DNA of 64,000 nt from contig CM060315.1 of assembly GCA_030674185.1 (NCBI GenBank), positions 90,157,637 to 90,221,636 on the forward strand. Reading direction: 5' to 3'. Origin of the DNA: Monoplex corrugatus. Taxonomy: Eukaryota; Mollusca; Gastropoda; Littorinimorpha; Ranellidae. Positions within the stretch are counted from its first letter, which is position 1. Each line of letters starts with the position of its first letter. The notes beneath the pieces are model-generated. The model saw only the letters and a list, made by a program, of their open reading frames with translations, did no database searches and was not told the origin of the DNA. The translations under genes were made by a program, and so were the position numbers. This document shows, in pieces, positions 21,116 to 30,686 of the stretch.

Positions 21116-21620
21116 AAAAATGACAGGGTCACTGGAGGATCTCAGACTAGTTTTTCAACACCATCTCCTCACAGAAAGACCTATTCCTTCTGCAGACTGT
21201 CTTGTGGCTGCCTGTTCTACTACTGCAACACATCCTGAAGGAGATATATCTGCTGCTGACATGAATGAAGACACTGTTGAAGCAGCCCCATTTCAGTTCA
21301 CCAAGCAGGGCCTGTGGATGGCTGTTTATTTTGTAGAAAGATTCTATGTTGGACAGGTGTTGGAGGTGAAGGAGAATGGCAGCTGCGCGTCAGTCCAGTG
21401 CCTGAACAGGTCAGGGGTCGTAAGGACTGTTTCTGCTGGCCTTCACAGGAGGATATTTTTGAAAACAACATGCTGAAGATGTTTTCTACTGGTACTTTGA
21501 TAGTCTTCCAGTTACTTATGATGGTCGAGTGTGACGAGTAGATGATGTGGAGGAAATCACCGCTGCATACACAAGAGTGTTATCCATCTACTGTGAGTAC
21601 GCAAACTGCCACAAAGCAAG
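21116..21620 (+). pseudogene. Degenerate transposon-type protein fragment
   Basis: Frame 21120-21476 gives TKQGLWMAVYFVERFYVGQV followed by LEVKENGSCASVQCLNRSG. A frame change then leads to GRKDCFCWPSQEDIFE, and a further one to WYFDSLPVTYDGRV and VEEITAAYTRV. The order W-x-A-V...F-x-G-x-V...CWP...ED...Y is one I associate with the C-terminal domain of uncharacterised invertebrate transposon proteins. At least two frameshifts and a stop are present. Function unknown. Confidence 0.4.
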
Positions 21621-22021
21621 CGGTATGGCTGACATATGTGCAACCATCCGTGTTATTACAAATGCACCAAGTATCCCTTGTTGATTCTTGGGATTCTGAC
21701 CTGTCAATTGCAAATGACAGATCTCAGCTAGTTACAGTATATCACACTTAAGTCAGTTAAGACTCAGACTGTTTATCATTTCAGAGCATAGTGGTCAGTA
21801 CCGTTGTCTAGTCTGCTCACATTCATTCTGTTTCAGTGAACTCCCAAGTACAGAACAAAAATGTTACTTAGTTGAAGCTACAGCAAGTCACACCTGAGAC
21901 TGTGGTTTATCCATCTGAAGTACAGTGGCTACAACAGCGTCACCTTGCCATGTTGTGATGAATCCTGTATGCGGTTAATGGAAACTTTGGGACTTTTTAG
22001 TCCACACACATTCACTACACT

Positions 22022-23526
22022 GATGATCTCTGGACAGGAACAATGATAGCCATGCTAATTGTGATATTGGTCATCTACTGCTTTAAGATCTTGACTGGCA
22101 CTTGAAGTCAAGACACTATCCAGATGGGTGACTGAGTTTTGCAATTTGTGAGTATTAAAACAATTATTAATCAATGTCAAATAAATGTGTATTGTTTCAT
22201 TTTTACAGTTCTGAAAGTGTGCTGGTTGAGTGTCTTTTTTTTCCTTTACGGATTCCAGTGATACCAAAACCATTTTTCTAGCTCAATGGAAAGAAAAGTT
22301 ATGAAAATGTGTCTCCGGCATGTTTTTGTGTTATACTTTTTATCAGTTGGGCACTGGCATAAACGCTGATTTCTGGTTTTTGATAGCAAATTTTATCACT
22401 TTCCCTTTTTAAGAATTACCTGAAAAAAATCAGACATCATCTATGCATCAGGAATGTCAAAAAAATGTAAAACTGATCACGAAAAACACATCAGTTCTGT
22501 TGTATACCCTGCTGAACATGACAATTTTGTTAATTTGCGCATTGGTGCAGAAATACATGTGAAAATTAAATCTGTAAAAATTCGTAACTTTTTTTTTTCC
22601 TAATTAAGACACAGAAATGATGTTGGTATCATTAGAATCACAATAAAAAGATCTGTTTATTGGTACTAGTAGCTTCTCCAAACAGATTTTGAGATTTACC
22701 TATAGATTTTTTAAACTATTACCAACAAACAGATCTTTTTATTGTGATTCTAATGATACCAACAGCATTTCTGTATCTCAATTAGGAAAAAGGTTGCGAA
22801 TTTTTAAAGATTTAATTTTCACGCGCATTTCTGTGCCAAATCGCAAATCAACAAAATTGTCATTTTCAGCAGGCTATACAACAGAACTGATGTGTATTTT
22901 CTGATCAGTTTTGCATTTTTCTTGACATTCCTGATGCATAGATGATGTTTGATTTTTTTCAGGTAGTTCTTACACAGGGAAAGTGATAAAATTTGCTATC
23001 AAAAACCAGAAATATCACTTTATCAGGGTTTTTGCCAATGACCAACTGATACAAAGTATTTAACACGAAAGCATGCCAGAGACACATTTTCATAACTTTG
23101 CTTTCCATTGAGCTAGAAAAATGCTTTTGGTATCACTGGATTCAGCAAAAAAAGACACACTCAACCAGCACACTTTCAAAACTGTAAAAATGAAAAAAAT
23201 TCACATTTATTTGACATTGATTAACCCTTTGACTCCCTCACCCTAACCACTAGCATTCTGTATCGTCACCAGAGATATCAAATCAAAAACTTAACCCTTT
23301 GAATTCCTCACCCCATCCACCAGCTTCCTACAAGAAGTTGGTGGATAGGGTGAGGAAGTCGGGAGTCAAAGGGTTAATAATTTTCTTAATACTCACAAAT
23401 CGCAAAACTCAGTCACCCATCTGGATAGTGTTTTGACTTCAAGTGCCTGTCAATATCTAATGCAGCAGATGACCAATATCACAATTACATGTAGCATGGC
23501 TGTCATTGTTCCTGTCCACAGATCAT
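22022..23526. repeat. Large inverted repeat (~0.65-kb arms, ~55-bp centre)
   Basis: The arm at about 22022-22665 is the reverse complement of about 22720-23526. Matching landmarks are CTGGACAGGAACAATGATAG versus its complement at 23500-23518, ACCCATCTGGATAGTG, ACACATTTTCATAACTTT and AACAGATCTTTTTATTGTG. The centre is near 22690. The right arm contains the TTAA-flanked insertion at 23221-23377; the left arm does not. No coding sequence is supported in the arms. It is either a foldback transposon or an inverted duplication. Confidence 0.85.
23221..23377. mobile_element. TTAA-flanked MITE in one arm of the inverted repeat
   Basis: The left arm of the inverted repeat supplies the empty site: its complement reads CATTGATTAATAATTG, while the right arm reads CATTGATTAA-CCCTTTGACTCCC...AAAGGGTTAA-TAATTTTC. 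The insertion again targets TTAA. Internally it is a hybrid of the larger family member and the 80-bp palindrome, which begins at a second TTAA (23291). Confidence 0.8.
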
Positions 23527-24116
23527 CCATGTAATGAATGTGTGCACCTCATAAAAAGGATCATCTTGTCCAACTGGAACATTTTGCAATCCAGTCCCAC
23601 TACAGGTGAAACCTTTGACAAGCGCCCTTTGATCGTCTACAAGAGAGACACAAATCTCCGCGACTTGCTGGTGCATTCAAATCTCAGCAAACCAGTCAGC
23701 CAACCTCCAGGAACCTCTCCATGCAAAAACCTAAATGCAAGACTTGTCCTTTCTTGTGCTCAGCCACCACAGTCAAAGGCCCCAAATCTCATATGAGAAT
23801 TACAAAACATTTCAACTGTCAAACTTATAACATTGTCTACTTGATCAGCTGCTCTAAATGTTCCCAATTGTATATTGGTGAAACTGGACGCACCCTTGAC
23901 ACACGTTTCAAAGAACACTTGGCTGATATCCGCCACCAAAGGGATAAAACTATCCCCAATCACTTCAACCAATCAGACCACTCAATCAATGACATCCGAG
24001 TGAAAGGTCTGTGGCTTCTACACAATAACAGCACCATAGACAGGAAAGACAGAGAATCCCACCTCATAAATAAACTTGGAACACGCAAACCACATGGTCT
24101 TAATGACAAACCATAA
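23524..24116 (+). pseudogene. Penelope-like reverse transcriptase C-terminus and GIY-YIG endonuclease
   Basis: The first frame (to about 23722) has PLIVYKRDTNLRDLLVHSNL, the conserved end of the reverse transcriptase thumb and linker. A one-base shift then opens 23721-24116 with a CPF...C zinc-binding linker, YNIVYLISCSKCSQLYIGET (GIY-YIG core), the arginine of GRTLDTRFKEH and the downstream conserved DRKDRESHLINKLGT. The endonuclease domain makes the target nick for reverse transcription. The frameshift and 5' truncation mean the copy is inactive. Confidence 0.8.
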
Positions 24117-24500
24117 GCAATCCATTGCGCAACAGAATTCAGACATGCTGTTTCATGTCTCTTCCTGTTCCCACGCCTACCAGATTCTTGGCACCGGGCA
24201 CAATCTACTCCCTTATCTCTTGGCTCTTGCCCTGTGCCTTCTTCAGAACAGGGCTATACCGATATAGCATGGCCACTTCTCAAAATTGCAGAACTCATCT
24301 CACTTCCCTTTTGACATCATAGTTGCCTCCCCTCTCCCCATTTCTTACTACTGCTCATGACGACATGGGCATTCCATTTCTTACCCACTGGACGAGGCGG
24401 CAGGGAAGTTTTTAGTCCCGTTTTTATTATCCATTGTTTGGTGTCTGTGATCTGTCTGTGACCGTGCGTTCGCGCTTGACAAAGGCTAGTTGGCCGAAAA
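23524..24500 (+). mobile_element. 5'-truncated Penelope-like retroelement
   Basis: Begins immediately after the inverted repeat, inside the end of the reverse transcriptase, continues through the GIY-YIG endonuclease and ends near 24500. The terminal part, CTTGACAAAGGCTAGTTGGC followed by CGAAAATTTGCGC, resembles the hammerhead-like ends found in Penelope-like elements but has lost core bases. Confidence 0.75.
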
Positions 24501-24602
24501 TTTGCGCTTTGTTTTGTTTTGTCTTGTTGGATACGCGCTTACATCGGTTTTCTTGTTCTTCTGGTTTGTGTTTGCTTGGGCGCGGGCAGTCAAACTTGTT
24601 TT

Positions 24603-24860
24603 GGATCTCTTCCTGGTGTTAATTGATAGACATCTGTTGGTAAGAATGCTTTTCATCTTCTTGAATGCTATTTTAGCTTGGCTGATTCTGCTGGCTATAT
24701 CTGATGTGTATCTGCCATCTGGTGAGATAGCCATTCCCACAGTATATTTGAACTTAACCTGTTTCAATGTTGTTCAATTTGCTGCTATTTTGCATCAGGG
24801 GATGTCTTGTTTTTCATTTATTACCATGATTATTTAGCTCCAGCCCTTAATTTTTGCTTT
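24603..24860 (-). mobile_element. RTE-like LINE fragment, minus strand
   Basis: The minus frame contains ISPDGRYTSDIASRISQAKI and AFKKMKSILTNRCLSI, which match the RTE-like copy B at 47587-47700 (ISPDGRCTSEIASRIGKAKT). Only the region downstream of the reverse transcriptase palm is present. Confidence 0.75.
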
Positions 24861-24869
24861 CTATTTCTA

Positions 24870-25103
24870 GTGCATTCACAAAATTTCATGGCAACCATTC
24901 TTCTAGGAAAAACAGTGGCAACAAGGAAGACAAGCAGACCTCCAGTCTCATACATCGAGAACATAACCAACATCAGTGAACTAAATATTCAAGAAATTGC
25001 CCACAAAAATCAAGACGGAGTGACCTGGAGGGAGATTGTGGTGTCTAGGTGTGTAGCGGCCAACACTGAACCCATGGCACCAGCAGATGAGGTGAGGTTG
25101 TGA
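24870..25103 (+). pseudogene. Possible C-terminal fragment of another LINE polyprotein
   Basis: The frame gives TATRKTSRPPVSYIENITNI-type sequence (LLGKTVATRKTSRPPVSYIE and later GVTWREIVVSRCVAAN). The RGRPP..Y.DNI...W..IV pattern is common at the ends of LINE endonuclease-reverse transcriptase proteins. It is short and without catalytic motifs, so support is limited. Confidence 0.35.
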
Positions 25104-25104
25104 G

Positions 25105-27660
25105 ATTATACATGATCATTACCAGTAGGCCTACCATAATCTGCAAACCTGAAGTAAATTTTACAAACACACTGATTAAAAAGATGGTATTTCATGAGAA
25201 AACTGTAACTTATTATTGCATAATGAGCTTAATGATATTGAGGAACTTATAATTTATCATAACTACCTTGAGGCTTTACTTAACAATTTTCAGAACTTGA
25301 TTGTTTTGGAAGCTGTCAGGATTTTAGGAATCTCAGTTAATTTTCATTTTAGACAATTGAGCCAATTAATAATTAACATTTTATTAATCACTCAATTACT
25401 GCAAGGCCTAGTGATTTATGAAGGTCTTAATCATCTTAGGTAAACAAGGACCTTTCTTCTACTGATTTTTTTTCAATCAGTTCAGCCATTTGAAACTTAT
25501 GGTGCTCTTTGTGAAGAAATGGCACACACACGGTCATAGTTCCTGCTATGTAATCCAATAAAGAAAGATGTAAAAATTTTAATTAGTCAAAAAATTGTAA
25601 CTTTCGTCACTCAAAGACAACCAATCTAACAACTTTTTATACCATTTTAAAGTTGTTTTTGTTGTTGTTGTTTTTCTTTTCAATTATGGTAATTACACAT
25701 TTAATAGAAATACTTGAAACATTTTGTAACATACCTAGTACGTGAAAGAGGAAGGGAGAATGAAAGTTCCGAGCAGATGGTCCAAAAACACCAACAGAAC
25801 ACTGGTCAACAGTTGATAGTTTAAATCGAGGAACCTGACGGGAAAGAGTATCATATTTAAGTAAACATAGAAACACCGCATACACATACATACACACACA
25901 ATTATACACGTGCACGGACGCACATGCACACGCATGCACGCGCACACACACACACGTTCTGGTGTAGTACGGTACTTAGAAGTACTTACACCTCTTTACC
26001 GATTTAGACAAATAAACCCTTTTAAATGAGAAACAGATTACAGGTCAAAATGCCCAAGGGCCTGTAGTGTTAGTGTTATATATATATATATACACACACA
26101 CATACATACATACATACATATATGCATATGTACACTTATAACACATATACCCACACAGATATTTACATAAATAACACATTATCTTTCATGTTGTATGACA
26201 GCTTATGAGAAAGTGTGTGTTTACGCAAGAAAAAAAATTATTACTTTTTTTTTTTAAGTTTGCTTGTTTGGGTAAATAATTGAAAAGATACACTGTCCTT
26301 ACTACCAGCAGAATTTTTAAATCAAAATTGCAAGATGAAATTTCCAGAAGAGCAAGTTATAAACCAATTCAGTCTGTGAATCTTTTTTACCCTCAGAACA
26401 GCTTAATTAGTAATTAATCTGTAATCTCTTAGTCTTTATCTAAGTCTAAGTCTAAGTCAATATCTAAGTTACTAGGAAACTTGAGAGGTCTTTTCAGTGA
26501 AATATTCAATTTTCGTTTCTGTTTTTTAAAGGTTTTTATACTACCATCACAGGCTCTCAATTTTTTTTAAATTTTAGTTAATCAACATGAATATATTTAA
26601 ATTACATACATCTATACACACATATATAATAAATATGATATATAATAATACACACAAATATTATTTATAATTAGAAACATATATATAATCCAAGAGTAAA
26701 TACTTAGGCCTAATATTATAGTAATAAAAAATAAAAATGCACAAGTTGACTTCTTGTTTAAAGGCGGTTTTTCATGAAAAACTGTAATTAATTGATTATT
26801 ACATAAAGATTGAACCTAATGGTATTGAATAACTGTTGTAATTTATCATGATAATTATCTTGAGGCTTTACTCAACAATTTTCAAGTCAGAAATTTGATG
26901 ATTTTGGAAACTAAAGATTTTACTATTTTTAGGTAATTATCAGTCACGACAGTTGATCTTCGCTTCAGCCAGTTAAGGCAATTAATTAATGCATGGACTC
27001 AGAGATTCATGAAGGTCTTAATCATCTTGGCTAAACAAAGACCTTTCTACTGATATTTGATTTTTTTTCAATCGGTTCAGTCGTTCCAAAGTTATGGTGC
27101 TTTTTGTGATGATAAACGGCACACACGCGGTCAGTTTTTGGTATGTAATCCAATGAAGGACAACGTCGAAAATTTAATTATTCAAAAAATCATAACTTTC
27201 GTCACAGATAATCAAACGAAGAACTTTTAATACCATGTTAAAGTTCTTTTTTTGCTCTTTTCAATGATGGTAATTGCATATTTAATAAAAAATATTTGAA
27301 ATTTTTTGTAACATACCTACAACTACAACAAGTTACTCAGTTACTGTGGCTAAGTTAAATTACATCGTACGTGGAATGTTTCAAAGCTACCGCTTTTCAG
27401 CAAGCTAAAATCGCAGTTCCTACACAAATTCTTGTATTTAAACAGTAGCAATCATGTAACGGAAGTCAATGAATAATATTCACTGAAAAAATGCAAACCT
27501 TGCGGTTAACAATCGCGGAATTTTCGCCGATTTGGTGTACGCCTGCTTCTCCACGACCGTTCTGTGAAACATGTGGCTTGTTTGCCCTTTGACCCGATTT
27601 CCAGACATGGGAAGTAACTCGATGATTTTTTTTTTTCTAGATAAGGGTGGTCAATGATGC
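25105..27660 (+). repeat. Segmental duplication block B1
   Basis: Collinear with 52195-54370. Landmarks are ATCTGCAAACCTGAAGTAAA, TAATGAGCTTAATGATATTG, TTTCAGCAAGCTA and GGGAAGTAACTC. A related ~570-bp copy of part of the same sequence lies within the block at 26750-27320, so the block also contains an older internal repeat. No coding sequence is supported. TAGGCCTA at 25126-25133 is absent from copy 2. Confidence 0.85.
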
Positions 27661-27663
27661 CGT

Positions 27664-27667
<4 letters not shown>

Positions 27668-27704
<37 letters not shown>

Positions 27705-27768
27705 CACCACACACACACACGCACACACGCACACACACACACACACAAAACACACACATACACTGTGA
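27668..27768. repeat. (CA)n microsatellite
   Basis: CA runs interrupted by CACCACAC and CACGCAC. Located at the right end of block B1. Confidence 0.95.
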
Positions 27769-27879
27769 GGAACCGAGTCCGTTGTGTTTACGTTCGTTGC
27801 TCTGTCCTGCGCATGCGTGACCTTTGGTCTGAGCTTATGAATATTAATTAGTAATCGTCACATCCCTTTCCGTATAATA

Positions 27880-30560
27880 ATAATTAATAATTACAATATT
27901 TATACAGCGCAAAATCTTGATAAAATCAAATCTAAGCGCTGAAACACACACACACACGCACGCACACGCACCACGCCAAAACGCACAGCACACACACGCA
28001 CCCACGCACACACACACACACGGCTATAAATGGGGAGAAAGAATTAAAAAAATGGAAAATTATAGAGAGCATATTATATACAATTATATATTGCGATTCC
28101 CCTCCGAGTGGAGACAGGCTGCAGAGGGGATTGAGTGAGATCAGGATTTTATGCAGAGGAGAAAAGGTGAGTTTTGAGAGCGGACTTGAAGGAGACAAAA
28201 GTAGGTTGCTGACGGACTGAGAGAGGAAGTTTGTTCCAGGAAAGTGGACCAGAAACAGAGAAGGCTCGTGGACCATAGGTATTGAGCTTAGTGCGTGGAA
28301 AGCGAAAAGTCAGAGGATCGGAGGCAGAGCGGAGGGTACGTGAGGGAACATAGATCTCAAGTAGGTTTGACAGGTAATCGGGGGCTGCGTTATTGAGGCT
28401 TTTGTAGCACATGGTGTCTAGTTTGTACTGTATGCGCTTTGATACAGGGAGCCAGTGAAGTTGTGCCAGGAGAGGAGATATGTGGTCAGCTTTTTTCTTT
28501 TTGAGTACAAGGCGTGCAGCATTGTTTTGAATGCGCTGTAGGATGTGAGTGGTGGAGGCAGGAAGACCGACAGGAGTGAATTGCAATAGTCAATGCGAGA
28601 AATTATGAAGGAGAGAACGAGTTTTACAGTTGTTTCCACAGAGAGATACTTCCTGATCAGGCTTATACAATGGAGGTGATAGTGGCAAGATCTGGCAGTT
28701 TGAGAAACAAAGTTGTTCATGGAGAGGGTAGAGTCAATGCAGACACCAAGGTTTTTAGCTGAATCAGAAATTGGGACTGATGTGTTACATAATGGGAGAG
28801 AAAGAGGAGGCAGCTGAGAAAGTTTCTGACGGGTGCTAATGAGAATAGCTTCTGTCTTGTCATCATTTAGCTGAAGTTTGTTGTATGTCATCCAATTTTG
28901 ATGTCCGAGTAACACTCAGTGGTGTGAGTCAGGAGGCGCTGTATATTGTCAGGTGAGTCACTGTCTTGAAGTTGGGTTGGGTGTCATCAGCATAGAAGTG
29001 GTGTTTTATAGAGTGGGAGTTGATGATGGTGGACAGGGGGGAGGTGTAAAGAGTGAAAAGAACAGGGCCAAGGACAGATCCTTGTGGAACACCACAGGTC
29101 AGGTATGCAGGTTGAGAGTAAGTGCCTTTGATGAGAACAGTTTGTTTTCTGTTTGATAGATAAGAAGTGAACCAGGAGAGAGCAATGTCAGAGATGCCAA
29201 AAGTATGATGAAGTCTAGAAAGGAGAATACCATGATCAATGGTATCAAAGGCTGCAGACAGATCAAGGAGTGTGAGGAGAGAGACTTTGCCAGTATCAGT
29301 TGCAAGGAGGAGATTGTTGAGAATGTGTAGCAAGGCAGTTTCAGTGCTATGGCACTGGCGGTAGGCTGACTGGAAAGGATTGAGGAGATTGTTGGCAGAC
29401 AGGTGAGAGTTCAGTTGGTTGAGGACAACTTTTTCAAGCAGTTTTGACAAGAAAGAGAGATTAGAGATAGGCCGGTAATTTTTCAGTTCATTTGGGTCTA
29501 AATTGTATTTCTTGAGGAGAGGGTGAACAATAGCAGACTTGAAAGAATCTGGGACAGTTCCAGTTTGAAGAGAAGTGTTGATGATGTCAGTGATGAATGG
29601 GAGGAGCGTAGGGAGACAGTCAGAGTAGAGAGAACCTGGAAGAGGATCCAGTTCGCAGGTTTTGAACGACATGGATCTGATTGTGTTGAGAATTTCTTCT
29701 TGTGAGACTGGGGTAAGAGTAGTAAGAGGTGTGCCAGAGAAGGAAGGGTCAGGTGGGCATGGTTGACAGGGTGTCCTGTCGAGCCTGTCACGAAGAGTTT
29801 GTATTTTGGTGGTGAAATACTTGGAGAATACAGATGGGAGTTCTTCATTTGTGTGTTTTGTTGGAAGAGGTAAATCTTTTCGTGTGCCAAGGAGATGATT
29901 CATGGTTGTAAAGAGTTCTTTTGAAGAAGAGGCATTCAGGATTTTGGGTTGGAAATAGTTTGTTTTTGCAGATGCAATGAGGGTGGATACTTTTGTTTTA
30001 GAGGCTTGGAAAAGTTGCCTATGTACAGTGAGTTTGGATTTGCGCCAGCGGCGCTCTGCTCTGCGGTGGGCACGTCTTGCACAGGCAATCTCATGAGTGA
30101 GCCAGGGGGTAGGGGTGTGGTCAGGTAAAAGACGGGTTGTGGCTGGAGCATGAGTGTCCAGAAGATGGTGGAGAGTAGTGTAGAAATCATCGGCAAGGTC
30201 ATGTAACTTTTCAGAAAGGAGACGGAAGGTATCAGATGAAAATGTGGAGAGGTCAATAGATTTGAGATTGCGTCGAGTCACTGTGCGCATGGTACGGGAA
30301 GGAGGAGGAATGTCAAGAGAACAGAGAATTGCAGAGTGGTCAGATGGAAGGGCTGAAGTTAGACGGGTAGAAAGCACTAAGCAGTTATCAGTAGCTGAAT
30401 TGTGGTGATCACGAGACATGATCCAGTCAAGAATGTGACCTTTTTGATGGGTTGGTTCAGAAATGTGTTGAGTCATATTGTGATTGGACAGAGAGTTGAT
30501 GATATGTCTTGTGTCATAACGGTGAGTGTTGTCATAGTGGACATTGATGTCACCTAGAAT
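27880..30560 (-). mobile_element. 5'-truncated L2-like (CR1-group) non-LTR retrotransposon
   Basis: On the minus strand the element runs from a truncated endonuclease at about 30560 to a 3' end carrying AGCGCTTAGATTTGATTTTA and TCAAGATTTTGCGCTGTATA with an AAT-type tail (27872-27898). The same 3' end occurs alone at 16346-16780 and 36960-37140. Its truncated 5' end abuts the 3' part of a Ty3/gypsy element. Confidence 0.8.
28149..30560 (-). pseudogene. Endonuclease remnant and reverse transcriptase of the L2-like LINE
   Basis: Three frames cover the protein: 30560-28929, then 28915-28418, then 28586-28149, implying frameshifts near 28925 and 28560. The first contains the end of the endonuclease (ILGDINVHYDN and PSDHSAILC), a linker with PWLTHEIACARRAHRRAERR, and reverse transcriptase motifs FKSAIVHPLLKK, NYRPISNLSFLSKLLEK, DLSAAFDTIDH, GVPQGSVLGPVLFTLY and FYADD. 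The other frames give the thumb and C-terminal region ending in LSWNKLPLSVRQQPTFVSFK. Catalytic aspartates are intact in the part that is readable. The disruptions and 5' truncation make it inactive. Confidence 0.85.
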
Positions 30561-30686
30561 ACATAAAGAAAAGAAAATCATACATGGTGAACACAACTAT
30601 AAACTATGGAAAGTCAACACACTTATTCAGAACAGCTAGGATCCTCAATCAGTTCACAGATCAAGCCGAAGGGGCGAACGTACTAC

